This document shows positions 9,093 through 22,881 of a stretch of DNA of 64,000 bases, one piece after another. Position numbers and translations under genes: made by a program. Position 1 is the first letter of the stretch. Each line of letters opens with the position of its first letter. The notes below the pieces were generated by a model. That model was not told where the DNA came from and did not search any database. It saw only the letters and a list, made by a program, of their open reading frames with translations. The stretch comes from Bradysia coprophila (Eukaryota > Arthropoda > Insecta > Diptera > Sciaridae): the NCBI RefSeq assembly GCF_014529535.1, contig NC_050737.1, positions 3,468,714 through 3,532,713 of the forward strand, in the 5' to 3' direction.

Positions 9093-11494
9093 TTATTGCT
9101 CCTCTGACTCAACGCCACTATCCATAAAGTCGGCTAATAATCTGCCGCAGTCGGTAGGAAATAATCTGTAAATTGGGGAGACAGCGATTGAATTAACTTC
9201 TGGATAACTGAAACATGAATTCCGATAATACCACTCACCTCGCCACATTATTGACATACATCAATACTTTCGGCACGGTCACATTGTCCAGTCCTCGTCG
9301 CTGAGCCTTTATAATATTCTCCGCAACCTCATCCGGTGTCAGTAATTTCATCAAGTTCTTGAATCGAATGTATGGCTTCTTGCACAATCCCGTATCGACC
9401 ATGTACGGATACACGACGGTGCATTTAATCTAAACCGGAAATTGTCAAGAAAAAATTACTGAAATTATCTCTGTGATAGTGGTGTTAAATACATTGACAT
9501 TCATAGGTCTCAGTTCTTCGGATAAGGCCTCCATCATTCCTCGCACAGCAAATTTACTGCCGCAATACGGGACGATGTTTCGCAAACCGGCTAAGCCAGC
9601 CACGGAACTTAACGCAACAATATGGCCCTTGTTTTGGCTAATCATACCAGGCAGAAAGGCTTGAATTAACTGGAAATGCATTCGTTGTTAATCAATCAAT
9701 ATAGGACCTTTGAATCGACATCTAACCCATAAATGAGCCAGCACGTTGATATCAAACGTTTTTCGAATTTCTGTCTCGGACTGTTGCATAATCGTTTTGG
9801 CTGGCATTATACCAGCGTTGTTAACCAATATTGACACGATTCCAACCTCTTTTTCGATTATCTTTTGAAGCTCCGAGCATTTTTCCCTACTGGTCACGTC
9901 ACATCTGAAAAACGATAGACTCGTTGAGCAACATTTTCCCATTTAAAGTTTCCTTGAATGACATACACATATGGATAAGCTCTTCCACCTCTCGCTTGAA
10001 TTTCTTTAACGGTTTCTTTATTAGACTGTTCGTTTATGTCCACGCAAACCAGAATTGCGCCACATCTTGCATATTGCAATGACAATTGCTTTCCAATGCC
10101 ATGTCCGCTACCAGTAACCTATTTGTGAAGAATATTGAAAATATTTATTTCAAAAAATTGAATAGAGCACGTTTCAAATTCTGAATTAAGTTGCATGCTT
10201 ATTGCGACTCTAATTACTAAATCATAAACTAGGGGTATGGCATTCATTGTAATGTATAGTTTCCACTTAAAAAGAGCACTCCGTTTAGCCTCCGTTTACA
10301 TGACAGTTGTAAAATAGAACAAAGGAACTGTCACGTAAACGGAGTAAAAAATTGAAATAAATTCAATTTCCACTCCGTTTGCGTGACAGTTCTTTTGTTC
10401 TAATTTACAACTGTCATGTAGACGGAGGCTAAACGGAGTGCTCTTTTTAAGTGGAAACTATACTTAACAACGAACATTGCATCGGTCAATCGGAAACTAT
10501 TTTTGGGAAAACATTTTTTCATATTTTCCTAATTTTTCGCAAATTTTCTCGAATTTATGATAACATTTTTCAAATTTTCCCAGAATGATTTGTTGAAAAA
10601 ATTGACGAAAAACCTAAAAAGATATCGGAAAATTTAAGAAAATGTTTTTCCGGAAGTATTTCTTGGTTATTATTGTCATAACAAACGACGTAATATGAGC
10701 TTTGATTCAAAGCCTTTGAAGTACACGGATAGAAATTGTATATCTTCTACGAACTTTTTTATTAATGGAAAATATAGGTCTCCAATTTCAAGAATGTTAG
10801 TGAAATTCAATGCAGCATTCGAATATATTTTATCATAAAGCTGCGCGGCAAACAATTATTTTTAATTACATTTTATTCAATGAACATGAGATCCAATCAA
10901 ATCAAGTATAAACCGAATAGATCCAATAACTTTAATCCAAATAAATTCTATTCATTCCGAACGATTCTTTTGAAGATGAACGTGGGAAAAAAATAGAAAA
11001 TGTGTCCGATTTCTGTGTAGGTTCTTTTTAAAAAGAATCCTTCTCCACATGCGTGGAATGAATAACATGAATGGATTGGTCCTATAATTCCACGTCTGTA
11101 AAAAACAGGCATTGCACTGATGGGAAAATAAGAAACGAATTGTGAGCGGTTCATCAAACAACTGTTATATCATTACTAGTTGTTACTCGTTCAATTTTTC
11201 CCGGCAAGTTCCATAATGTTTATCAACACTGCAGGTACAAGAGTCAAACGCTACCAAGCATAGTTTCAACCATAGAGGCTTGAACAACAAAACAACAAAT
11301 TTAATAGTTTCATGGTACTCTGTGCTTGCCGTTTACAAACTCACCAAAACAATAGCCCCTGTAACATCGACTTCTTGAGCTGGTATAATTTTCCTCAGAA
11401 TGCTTTCCAGTGTAAGGTACAGCCATGTCGTAAGAAGAACAATAATGTCAGCTATTAGAATTATGACGTTGTAAGCTTTGACACCCATATTCAT
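9093..11494 (-). CDS. Membrane-anchored short-chain dehydrogenase/reductase (SDR16C-like)
   Basis: Six coding exons on the minus strand: 11345-11494, 9967-10118, 9727-9904, 9493-9669, 9239-9429 and 9093-9165. All have GT-AG introns and consistent phase, giving 306 residues. An N-terminal hydrophobic anchor (~6-30) is followed by the NAD(P) motif TGSGHGIG (52-59), LVNNAG (~127-132) and the catalytic S182, Y195 and K199 in PYCGSKFA. The C-terminal block has VYPYMVDTGLCKKPYIRF, typical of SDR16C/17-beta-HSD11/RDH10-type enzymes that oxidise or reduce retinoids, steroids or long-chain lipids at ER or lipid droplets. The exon carrying the start has an upstream acceptor at 11517-11518, so a further 5' UTR exon lies beyond. 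The substrate cannot be told from sequence. Intron 1 carries a MITE. Confidence 0.93.
10257..10460. mobile_element. Palindromic MITE in SDR intron 1, TA flanks
   Basis: Two ~90-base arms are near-perfect inverse complements (starting TAGTTTCCACTTAAAAAG) around a short AT loop. The tips are bordered by TA on both sides (10255-10256 and 10461-10462), which fits a Tc1/mariner-type target duplication. ACTCCGTTT recurs inside each arm. No ORF. Confidence 0.75.
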
Positions 11495-12787
11495 TGAATC
11501 GTCAGCGGAATGTTTTCTGAAAGTTAGAAAAAAAAAAACTTTAAGAGTCGCCGTTGCCATGTCGAATATTACTGTAAATGGACCAGGGATGATGACCAAA
11601 TTTGATAAGGAAGAATACGTCGATAGTACACTGACTTAAAATGTGAGTAGAACTTGAGAAAGGAACTGGTGAAATACGTAATGTGAGACATTTTTATTGT
11701 CTACCGCAGGCGAAAGTTGGCCATTACATAACAATTTGCCACCTGAGAAGATCTTCCATTACTTGAACAATATTTTTGGTTCATTTTACTTCGATAGTGA
11801 TACTTAACTTTTGCATGAGGCAGGCAATAATACATTGGATGCTGCTACGTAATACATTAATTCGAAAATAACCTTTGCTTTTTGAGCGAACTGCTACGGT
11901 AATTATTTCTCGAAAGGTGCAGTTGTTTATCTCGCATTCGACTTGGATGTACAAACTCTTCACTGGTCGAAAAGACAAGCTTGTTGGCAACAAGTTGTTG
12001 CTCAAAGAACATACTTGTGGGTTTGTTTTTATTCCATGTTACCTCATGTAACGAATTACTTTTGAGGAATACAATGGAATCTAAAATTACGCCCTATTTC
12101 GACACATTCGGTTTCGCCTGGGGTCAATAAAACCCTCAAGAAAACTGAATTTTTCACCTTTCATCCTTAACTAGTTTATTTGTTGTATTTCAACTAAGTA
12201 TCAGCTCATCCCTAAGGGGTTGCAACAGGTGATAGTAGATTCTATTGAGATATACAAGAAAATGTAAAAGATGTATCCGTATTTGCCTGAACCACTGGCT
12301 AATATTGTAACTGGTTAAAACCGGTACAGTCGACCGAAAAGGAAAATGAGAAGAATTAGTAGGAAATACCCGTTCTTTTTTTTCGGTTAATTGTAGGACT
12401 GATCACCGGTGTTTACTGTTGTATAACAACAACGCAATTTATTATCAAAACACGTCTAACTCTCCTAGCAAGAAATGGAACAACCGTACATATTGTCAAA
12501 ATTAAGCAAATGAGCTCACCACATTATTTTCCTAGTTTCAGCTGTATAAATATACCAAAGTTAACAGTTTGTTAGTAACGATCGATGACAAACCAATTGC
12601 AAGAAATTGTACCTAGAGATATGTCCCTAACGAATTTCATGTGTATCCAAAAATAATTAAGCTTTGTGAAATCAGCATCACCTGTTTCACGAGTTATTCG
12701 TTTTAGTTATATGTTGTGACAAATCCAACAAATAATCTGTCTTACTGACTGCCCTACTAATCATTCTAATAGGTAACATCGAATGAT

Positions 12788-12880
12788 AATAGTACATTAC
12801 GTCCTTGTTTGGAGAATTTTATTTTGCCGAGAGTTTCGTTTCCTCGTGGCAAAATAACAATCTCCAAACAATTATTTAAT
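12788..12880. repeat. Foldback element (hairpin family, diverged tip)
   Basis: Begins AATAGTACATTACGTC, like other family members. TTGTTTGGAGA and ATTTTGCC on the left pair with GGCAAAAT and TCTCCAAACAA on the right. The usual GCCGAAGGCG tip is replaced by a shorter loop. Confidence 0.6.
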
Positions 12881-13402
12881 TTTTATGGGTGATGCAAGCA
12901 CAACTGTTTTATGCTATGTGAACCGTAAAACAGGTCTCGGTGCCGACATCGTCTTGGGCTATTAAAAACATGGAACACCACCTGATCCGAAGGGTGCTGG
13001 CGCTACTGAACTAGTAAAGTGAACTTGAATAAAAGTACTCGTTCTAAAATGGTATTTAATGCTGTTTGGAAAGCACACGTCCTTATTCGCAACAAAAGGT
13101 ACAGACTGCACAAAGAAAGTGTCGAGATAGATGCGTATCGGAAATATTGTTACTAAGAAGGACTAGTACAGGAAAGCAGTGACATCTGTTGATCGTGAAA
13201 ATCGCCACATAGTGCGGGACAGATTATTTACAGTCTAATCATTTGTCCATTCAGAGATTGGTCGTATTTTCAGCTACCCTATAATTAAGGCGAGGCCAGG
13301 TCGTGCCAATAGTATGAAAAAGCATTAAAAATAATAAACTTTTACACCTGAACATTTTTTGAAGTTTGTCTCATACATTTTGTTTCAAATTTTGCATAGG
13401 TA

Positions 13403-13608
13403 CAACGCACTTCAAGCAAAAGAAAGTTCGAATATTTATTCAAAGCAAAAAAAACTGCTCGCAAGGAAAAGTGCTTTTAATGACAACTGGCAAATAGAGA
13501 ACTATTTTGTATGGAAAAATTGTCCAAATTTTTTTACAGTGCGAAAATTTGTTCGATACACTGTCCAGTTTCAGTATTCTATTAAGATTCATGCTTGAAG
13601 TGCGTTGA
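13403..13608. mobile_element. MITE with CAACGCACTTCAAGCA terminal inverted repeats
   Basis: A 16-bp terminal repeat is perfect at both ends. The interior has GGCAAATAGAGAACTA and a sequence near ACACTGTCCAGTTTCAGTA. Two diverged relatives occur at 20.3 and 34.2 kb. It is non-coding, and no clear target duplication is visible. Confidence 0.75.
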
Positions 13609-15965
13609 TGGGTAACGTTTTTCAGGCATTTTAGGTACACTGTCAATGAAAGCCTAGTCGACACTCCACTCACAAATGCAATCCATTTTAATGTGCTTGT
13701 GTTTTTCATAGACAATTCCAGCTGGGGTGAACGTACCGCGTCAATAATTCTGATAATTTAGATAACACAGATGTGCAAGTATGCGATAACATAAACAAAA
13801 TAAACCAAGAAAAAAACAATAAAATTTCCGCTCATTGAAGTTTACACAGACAACAAGATCTTCGAATGAATTAACAAATTGTACCATTGTTTTCGAATTA
13901 ATTTAGAATTGTCGACATCGCATCATCTAACATGACGACATCATAAATAATTCCTTGTGCTAAACATTTATCGAGCATGAACACAATATTAGACTACCAG
14001 GGAAGGAGCACAAACGTACCCGAGCTTTTAGAGGTCATTAGGAAAAAAATTATAAAAACAAACTTAACCGAACTTAACCGTATTTTATTAAAAAAGAACA
14101 ACACTTAGACTTACTCTATTTTCGTAATATTATAATTTCAAGGTATCTAAATACCAGAAATGAAATAAATTTTATTCTCATGTTATACACTCTGAGTGAT
14201 GGTATCTTCGGATATTTAGTTATTATGTTGATAGCCTTTTTTTGAGCAACAAACAAACATTTAAACGTAATTGAGAAATATGAGATTGTTTCGAGTCTAT
14301 TTCCCAGAATTAATTTTTTTCAACTATGCGAAGTTACAATAAAGAGCAAATTTATGACTCGTCTACAGGTTCAAAAAAAAGATATAATTGTAAGGTTAGA
14401 CTGTTTGTTTCCTTCTGATTAATTTTTGATTAATCAATTCCGCATAATTTACTACCTTTTAACAGCTGGATGATCATGTGAAAATACAAATATAATAAAA
14501 TATTCGGAACCGCCATAAATATGCAATAATAAAAAAAATATATAATAAACGACCTTGACCAAGAAACGAGATATATTTATTCAATTTCAAAATAATGTAA
14601 AATTTCATGGTATGGGACAGAATTGTTGTAAATAAAATTATCACTTGAAACCGGTTGAGTTTTGTGGAGTAAAGAATTACAATAAACAGCATAAAGTTTA
14701 GATGGCAGAAACGTACGCGGCAGAATTTACACTATTTTATATGGGAAAATCAACGTTAAAGAAATGAAGTAAAAGATTTTAATCAATTCAGTTGCGAATG
14801 GTAAAATTTTCGTTGTCCTTATTGAGAAGAACGTTGTATACAACTTGACTATAAATGATTTTTTGTGGGTACACAATGTCTATTGTCACACTCTCGAGCA
14901 ACATCAAGTGTTAAACAAGCGTTCATCACTCGGTTGCAGAAATAACTTTTACTTAACTCAGTGACAAAGTATAAAAGTATGCAACTCGATGGTGGATTAT
15001 CTTATCTGCCTAGAACGATAGTCTCGCATTTATCCCTCTAGTGCAATAGAGTTCATCTCGATGTATCGGTTCTCGACAAATAAAATAACGTATGCACCTC
15101 TGTCTCTATAATTAACAATTGCATTAAAAACCAACTTGACATACATAACCATAATCGTATGAATTTGCCTTAGAGCTATGCGTGTACGAACAGGTGACAC
15201 CGCGAAGTGATTTGTGTTTAAACAAAAGAAAGATGCATTTGCTGTTTCTCCAACTATTTTATGGAACAATGGAAATGCAAATAGTTCTAGATTATAAAAG
15301 AATGTTCTCAATCTTATTAAATTTCACAGAAAATAACCCCCAACGAAATTACACTAGTTAACGATGATTTTTGTGAGAAAATGCAGATACGGGGGAAGGT
15401 GTTTGAATAATTAAAGGAGGTGTTTACTACAAATAAATTTTAATGAGGAAACTCTAACCGGCACTTAAACGAACTGACAAAGACGACAAATTAAAACAAG
15501 TTCGGCGTATTAATAGTATTAATGATTGTAAGATAAGAACCTTAGGATCTGGGTCATAGTACTCTATATTTTTCCTGTTCCAATTTATTTATAAAAAGTT
15601 TTTATTGTGCATCAAATTCCCGCGTTATATAACTATAAGTTGCGCAAAACGTTTACGACAAACAATAACATCTTATCAGTTATATGAAGAAGAAAACAAA
15701 AAAATCGTAATTCTTGCTAATAGCGGATTAGTAAACATATTTAAAAAAATACATTTTTCGCGATGACTTGCGAAAGTTCATATTTTCATACCAGAAGGAT
15801 TCTTCTGAAAACCAGCCTACCCAAATCGGACGCATTTAAGGGTGGAATTTTTTATATGTACCTAGAAAGGACTTCGACCCTGGAAGCCAAAACCACTTTC
15901 AAAAAATTTCTTCGAAGCTTGTGTGGCTGGTGAAAGGTGAGCAAAAATCGAAAAATTGCAATTTT

Positions 15966-16210
15966 CTTACAAAAATTTCTCCAGTTACACGAGCCGTACA
16001 GGGTAGTGTGGGGTGTCATTAGAAAGGTAATCACATGCACTATCGAGCCGAATGGGGATTTATAGGTTTTGAAATTCATCTACACTGAAATATGTGCAGT
16101 TTAAAGTTTCAACCGAAGACTTACACTGTTCTTATAGTAATTTCTCGAGGTACACAAAACGTACATGGTCGTGTGGGGTATCATTTGAAAGGTAATTTAA
16201 TGTGTTTTTA
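15966..16210 (+). repeat. Two diverged direct copies of a ~55-bp block
   Basis: The block with GTGTGGGGTGTCATTAGAAAGG (near 16007) recurs as GTGTGGGGTATCATTTGAAAGG (near 16170), each preceded by TACA, (G/A)CGTACA and similar sequence. They are about 163 bases apart. No ORF. They look like fragments of an old dispersed repeat. Confidence 0.5.
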
Positions 16211-17572
16211 GGCCAAATTTACTGTTAAGAAGCTGGATGTAACAGGCCCGGTAAATTCGGACTGGACCCGAAAATATTTACTTTTACATCAGTTTTATTT
16301 GAATGAATTAAAAAATTCCGAAGCTCTCATAACATGTCATTCGATTTTATTTATAAAAAATTAAAAATTTTGTTTGTAACTTACTTTGTATACTTAACTC
16401 GAGGCTTTAAAAAAATTATTGGAAATGAACTTGAAAAGAATAAATTTTATCTTTGAATTATTACACACGATTCGTATCTACAGTCAAGCTGCTCGATTTG
16501 TTTGTCAATCATATTAAACCATTTTAAACCATCGTTCCTTCAGTGAGACGGAAAAAAAAATATCTTCAACATTCGATCATCAACATAAGAACCGATGCTG
16601 AAATCATTTGCAGACATCAAATATTGCCAACTTTTGTCGGAAATAATTTCCTATAATATTGCAAGCGTTCTTGATTATTGTGTTTCTGAGAAAGAAGTCT
16701 TCCAAATCTATCAATATTTATTGTATAATTCGCTGTACTAATTGAAGTCTGTCGATGTTAATTGATTAAGTTAAGTTGTTATGAATTAAGATGACCCTAC
16801 TATGGTCATAGCAAAAGGTCATACATATTAAAATAGATATATAAATTCTAAACACAGTGAAAACAGCGCTATAATGCAGCTATACACATAAATGGTTTAT
16901 ATTTCGACCATATACACAACATAACTGAGAGTTTTGTTTAATGAAAAATGTAAACAAACATTCTTTACAATCAATAGAAAGACAAAGAACATTGTAGATC
17001 GGACTGCGAGTTCGTTGTAGTTGATACAAGTCGATAATTATTTTTGTAATGTTAATTTAATTATATTGCCCTGTTTACAGTCGGAATTTATCTCTCGGTA
17101 CATTCATAACGTCAACCGTACTCTAGTTGAGTTTAGATGCAATCGCGGATAAATTTTGTAAACATTAGGAAATAATTAACAAATTTTAGGTATGTCCGTA
17201 TTAAACGGGTCAGTAGCATAGGCGCATGAGCAGTGGGTCACATGGTTTGCAGTGGTTTGGGAAGAAACATTATTCGGTGAACTTTCAACTTTAAAAATTG
17301 ACCAAAACAATCTGGTAACTATGGTAACTCCCACTAGCTACTATAATTCGATTTTATTTGAAATATTTACGGTATCATCATCATGGCATGGTCTACTGCC
17401 AAGAGTATAGAGACTACAAATCATTTGATTTTTTAATTCTATGTACGAGCTTCCCTTGCTCCGTCGTATGCCGTGATATCCTTACCCATTATTTGTAAAA
17501 TATTATATCTAACAGAGCGGAATGGATTTCGTGTTAGTTAAAAATTTAAAAATAAATTCAACTAGTCGATAA

Positions 17573-17766
17573 TACATTGAAATTAATTGCGGTTTGCCAA
17601 CTTTCTTCACCCTAGACTTTACCTAAATAGTCGAAGAATGCCTCCAAATAAATTTCTAAAAATCCAAAACTGAATTCTAGATTTTTAGAATTTTATTTGG
17701 AGGCATTCCACGACTATTTAAGTAAAGTCCAGGGTGCCGAAAGTTGACAAGCCGCATTTGAATGTG
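17573..17766. mobile_element. Palindromic MITE, copy 1, ATAA target duplication
   Basis: 194 bp of near-complete inverted repeat. The left end TACATTGAAATTAATTGCGG pairs with the right end ending in CAAATGCGG-type sequence and AATGTG. ATAA flanks both sides (17569-17572 and 17767-17770). The interior matches copy 2 at 18528 with few differences. No coding capacity. Confidence 0.85.
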
Positions 17767-18527
17767 ATAAGAAATGAAATAAGTGTGAAACAGGTGAAGA
17801 CTGGAGAGGATACAGCGGATTTAATTCGAAAAAATAAGAGATTTGCATGATTTTTCCGATATCTTTAAGAGCATTTTATTTACACACTTTCAACTGAGGA
17901 CTGCTCAGTGAGGACCTGTATTTGATACGAAGTAAGAATAACCTGAAATGGGTGCTCATAATCTCATAATCGAGGCTTATTTTCTAGAAAATTTGTCTAA
18001 AATTTCTACAAAAAATCTAAAAATATTTCACGGTTTGGCTCCGCAAAGCACTCTTGGCATCAACAAACTTACAAGCAAGGACGTAATATACTATTAAATG
18101 ACACTAAATAAAATTAAGGCAAAAGGTGAGAATCGAGTGTCAAATTTAATTGAATTTGCGAAATAATCAAATACAAGTAACGGAACAGAAACTTAAAAGA
18201 AATTCAATTTTCTTCATACAAAGTACGTTACAATGAAAACCGTTTTATTTGTGCCGATTAATTTATTCTGCATTTCCATTAATTATATTTCCAAAAACGT
18301 TTAACCTCTGAAGGCACTGAAATACATATCAATAAATTCAAAGAGAGCATTCGAGTCTGTTTTCATTTAAAAAAAAAAAGTTATTCCACAAATTACGACC
18401 GGATAATGGATGGAAAATTTTGAATTCGCACCGGACACATGAACTCAATACTTGTGAACTCATCTCGTTCATGGTTATTAAAAAAATAAAAACAAAAATA
18501 CGAGCCATTGCAATCTAACGAGCTTAA

Positions 18528-18726
18528 CACATTGAAATTAATTGCGGCTTGCCAACTTTCGGCACCCTGGACTTTACCTAAATAGTCGAGGAATGTCTCC
18601 AAATAAATTTCTAAAAATCCATAACTGAATTCTAGATTTTTAGAAATTTATTTGGAGGTATTCCGCGACTATTTAAGTAAAGTCCAGGGTGCCGAAAATT
18701 GACAAGCCGCAATTATTTTGAATGTG
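18528..18726. mobile_element. Palindromic MITE, copy 2, TTAA target duplication
   Basis: 199 bp. The ends CACATTGAAATTAATTGCGG and CCGCAATTATTTTGAATGTG pair, and TTAA flanks both sides (18524-18527 and 18727-18730). TTAA is the known piggyBac target, so a piggyBac-like transposase is the likely mobiliser. About 960 bases from copy 1 and in the same orientation. Confidence 0.88.
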
Positions 18727-20271
18727 TTAAGACATCTACTATTAACAACGACGACTAGACATAAATTACAATATCTAACCACTGAAGTAATAGATTTTAA
18801 ATCAATCCCTCAAAAATACTTTAGATCAAATGAAGTAATAGACCCGGTAGTAAACTACTGATATGATTGCCGTCTATGAGAGGTTAACAGCAACGAGTTG
18901 ATAAAGTGATCTATTCAAGTAAACGGGAAAACTGAATGCTAGCGATCAGTTTGTACGTTACAAAAGAAATTTTTGAATACCGAAAAAGAACTCGTCTCTC
19001 GCCCCATTCAACTATGTACACACGCACAATAATTATTACAATTTAAAGAGCATACGCAACAACTGTAGCAGTCATAAATGCTTATGACAATTCAATTCAT
19101 AACGAAATTCAATTCATAAATTATTTTTTTTTTAAAGTGGTCAAGGGCAATCAGATCACGCACATAATTGAGCACTTTTTTTTTCTTCGTAAATTTCATT
19201 TAAAAAATAATTTAACCGTCCATATGCAGGCCAGTAAATAATTCAAATAATTTTTTCTTTCTTTAAATGCCACATGCTATTCACAAGTAATAAAAATGCC
19301 AAAGACCATTCACTTACGATTTCGTTTCAGACATTGTGTGTCACACCAAAGAAAATGCACAAAGACGACAAGGAGGGAAAAGCGAAACGATTTTCTTCTT
19401 TAAGATTTAGTCTTTTCTTTCACTGATATTCAGTATGATCCTTTTGCTTTGGCACAATTCACGATCGGATCATTCTTATCACACAGAACAAAAATTGTAA
19501 ACAAAATTCGAGAACGTATTCAAAATTGTTTAACCGTACGACTCAGTTTCCGATAGGACACTTTAAACCCATCAATGCCCGATTCTATCAACGACTGGAT
19601 GCCTTATGCAGCTGAGATCAAAACAAACTATTATTTATAGATTTTATAGATTTTACAACCCGTCTCTACATAATATTATGTCCGCTACAATGCGTTGTTC
19701 GTGGTAAACTGAAACTATAATAAATGCGCGCGACTAAAAACTTCTTTTGAAATAAACAAAAAAATTCTTTGCGAACGGCGACGACTGACTAACGTATGTA
19801 TGGCATATTATACTCGCTGCTGTTCCATACAAAAAATGAATATTTATGTACCTGTGTTATAGTTTATGAGAAATGGTTTGCGTTGATGGTCAGGCTGTGT
19901 GGCAGGCTTATCGCTTGGGAATTGGAACACAAAATGAGTGACATTCAGTACGGTCGAGTTGGAAGAGCATCCCTTCGTAGAGGTCATTAAATATTCAAGA
20001 ATTAATTGCGTTGTTGTCGGTAATATTTCATTAATTTAAAAGGTCTGCATTGAGTGTTCGACGTATTACACTAGTTCACTGACCTGCAATCGATATGAAC
20101 CTGGAACCATTCGACTTTTCTTACAACAACACCTGATGGCAAAGGTATTAGGGTCACGACGTCGACTTATGATTTAATGGATTCAATTGAATTGTGGAAC
20201 TTCTCATTCACATTTAATCCCATACGATTTAGGCCCACTAAGTCCAACCCGACATCTGAATTTCTTGAAAC

Positions 20272-20356
20272 CAACGCACTTCAAGCAAAAATGATCAAGT
20301 CGAGAGTTGCCAAATAGAGTACTATTTAAAATACCACTCATGCTTGAAGTACGTGG
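20272..20356. mobile_element. Internally deleted MITE of the CAACGCACTTC family
   Basis: Keeps the left terminal repeat CAACGCACTTCAAGCA, the internal TGCCAAATAGAGTACTA and a diverged right terminal repeat (TGCTTGAAGTACGTGG), but is only 85 bp against 206 bp in the 13.4 kb copy. Confidence 0.65.
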
Positions 20357-20392
20357 TGGAAACGCATTTTCAGAAAATTTGTTTTTTTTTCA

Positions 20393-20482
20393 GATGTTTT
20401 ACAAGCTGATCCACTCATCCAAACACATTGCTTATACCTGTTTAGAAGTGTGCAACAGTGAGTGGATCATCTGGTAAAATAG
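20393..20482. repeat. Short foldback
   Basis: TTTTACAAGCTGATCCACTC on the left pairs, with three mismatches, with GAGTGGATCATCTGGTAAAA on the right around a ~45-base loop. Confidence 0.5.
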
Positions 20483-22059
20483 CTGAAGAAAACTTAGAAT
20501 TTGGTTAACTTTGACTGCCAGGAAAAATTAAGAAACTTTGTGACAAGTCAAGCAAAAACACCTAAAAAGGCATTTATCTATTTCAAGCGAATAGGTTCAG
20601 CTTTGTAGCTCCATTGTTGTCTAGTGTAGACCAGAATCTAACAATTTATCTAGATTTGACTCAAACCAGCTTCGAGCTTCCACCAAGACCCTCTCGACCC
20701 TGATGATTATGCTGGCCCATTATTTGATTTATGTGTCACAATTAGCTGCGGTCCTACGCAGAGCATTGAGTCTACCTATCCTTTATTCTGCCATTATTTA
20801 TTTTGTTGTTTTGTTTTCTGTTGATGGTCAGTAGAGATGCTCTTAAAAATATGTTTACGTTTCCGTGTAGTGAAGTTAATTGAGAAAACGAAATGAATTT
20901 TTTTCGTTATTTACATTTTATGACTAGCCATGTATTGACTATATGTAAAACTGGCTTACAAAGGCTATAATAATGATATATGGCGCCTGATGTCCTTGAA
21001 CTGTGTTATTTGTCGAAAAATTGTTTAAAAAAAACCATTTCATTTGCTGCAAGTAAGTCTTCCATATTCAATTTCAATTATAATTCCGAGTAAATCAATA
21101 CATTCTTCTAAAAAAATCTGTCGGTCTCTTCTTGTTTAACATTTTTAATGCAAACTGATTGGAAAGGGAAAATACGCCGACTAAGCAGTAAAAATATCCG
21201 AGCGTATAGTGTATGTCTTTATTGCAACATAAATAAATATTTTTAAATAATTTGCTTTTATTGTAAAGAAGACATCTCCAACGACCTTGTTATTCATTCA
21301 TTAATTTTAGCTGAAAGATGGACCAAGATGCTAGGTCATTATCTTGTAGATGATTCAACTAACTGAATGTTATAATAAATAGTCCGGATAAGTATTGTGT
21401 GTCGATTGAACGAAGGCGAAATTATCTTAGAATTTGACCTTTGTCTTGCAAATACCTGTAATACTACATCTAAACCCAATTGGCATATAATTCACTCAGA
21501 AATGAAGATCACGATAAATTTAACTAGCAATTCAGACCATACTACCGAACACTTTTGTGTCTACTTCTCATGAGTTTCTGCATTTTAATTTCCGCATACC
21601 ACCAGACTATAGAATATGATGCCCATCAATGTCTCATCATATTTTACGTTCGTTATTTCATCTTAGTTTATCTAGTTCGGTACATATGTTTAAGCTTACA
21701 TTAAAATATTTTAGGTATTACAGACAAGTTATACACAATTTATTAGCCAACATTTTGTGGAAGAGGTCTTTCCGATTGTAACTTTGTCATTTACGATGAA
21801 TATGAATAAAAATTTGACCTTTTCAACTTCGATTCTATCGAATGAATAGTTGATAGCAATTTAACGAAAATAACGATGCCGAAACACTAATAAGCAATTT
21901 TCAGCGACACAGTGTTACACATAACCTGCATCGGACGCAGTTTTCGCACTTGTGTATGATCCATGTGCTGTATGTAATTTAAATTTAATATTAACTGAAA
22001 ATTGACTGAGAGAAATGTCGAAAGCGTCGGACGTACGTACGTTCACGACGTGAACTTCA

Positions 22060-22175
22060 CGTATAGGATTTTTCAGGTATTCCTGAATTTACCTGAATTT
22101 CTTTTGATTTCAGGTTTTTTTTTCTCAAGTCGACTTGAATTTCAGATTCAGGTGACCTATCCCGAGTTTTAACAA
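22060..22175 (+). repeat. TTCAGGT/ACCTGAA-rich degenerate repeat
   Basis: A run of CAGGT, CCTGAA and ACCTGAAT words on both strands, ending GGTGACCTATCCCGAG. The same vocabulary and ending recur near 31.75-32.06 kb and 63.0-63.18 kb. Non-coding. Confidence 0.5.
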
Positions 22176-22747
22176 AATGTCATGTTGTAGGTCTTGCAAT
22201 TTGTGCTACAAATTTTTTCAACGCTAGTCGTCGTCTCCGATTGGCTAGAATGTGCTCTAAAAAATCTACTTGTATTGCTATATATATCTGGAGACTGGTT
22301 ACGGTTCTGGCCAATAATTCCACGAAGAAGTGGCCTTTTACTTTCATCCCGAATTCTTGTAATTTTATGTGTTACTCGCTCGGCAATATTGCAAGTACTT
22401 GGCCCAGCAAAGTCCGTACACAGATAAAAATTTGGATTACGATTTTAGGTCCGTGTGAGATTACTTTCGATTTTCGTAATTTAATCCCACAAAGACTCGT
22501 CGTTCTCTGTAACAACGGTTCGAAAAATAAACTCCGACGGGATTACTAACGCAATGTGTGAACATTTTCGGCTCTTGTGCTGTAGGTCCCTGACTTAAAT
22601 CTCGTCAGGTACATACATGGACCTTTTCCTATATAAAAGATTCAATGATTTCTCATTCCATATAAATTTTTAAAAAATGCCTCCCTAGCCGTAGCAGACG
22701 TTGACACAAGGGCCCTCTCAATAGAACAAACTGACATATTAAAATGA

Positions 22748-22881
22748 AATATATATTATGCACCTGTTGCCAAGATTGATATTTTGACGTGTTGGACATT
22801 ATTGCCCTAGCCGAAGGCGTGGGCCATAATGCCTACACGTCAAAATAACAGTCTGGCAATAGGTGCATATCATATTTTATC
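22748..22881. repeat. Foldback element with AGCCGAAGGCGT tip
   Basis: Arms of ~48 bases (GCACCTGTTGCC..., ATTTTGACGTGT...) pair at roughly 85% around AGCCGAAGGCGT (22809-22820). The right end reads CATATTTTATC, shared with other members. Confidence 0.7.

Noticed and set aside
10490..10640. Inverted-looking AAAACATTTTTT/AAAATGTTTTT stretch
   Set aside because: Homopolymer-rich AT DNA pairs by chance; no sharp ends or flanking duplication.
11781..12005. 74-codon minus-strand frame upstream of the SDR gene
   Set aside because: No domain and no splice partner joining it in phase to the SDR coding exons.
22194..22549. Two overlapping plus-strand frames
   Set aside because: Different frames over the same DNA, no family resemblance, next to degenerate repeats.
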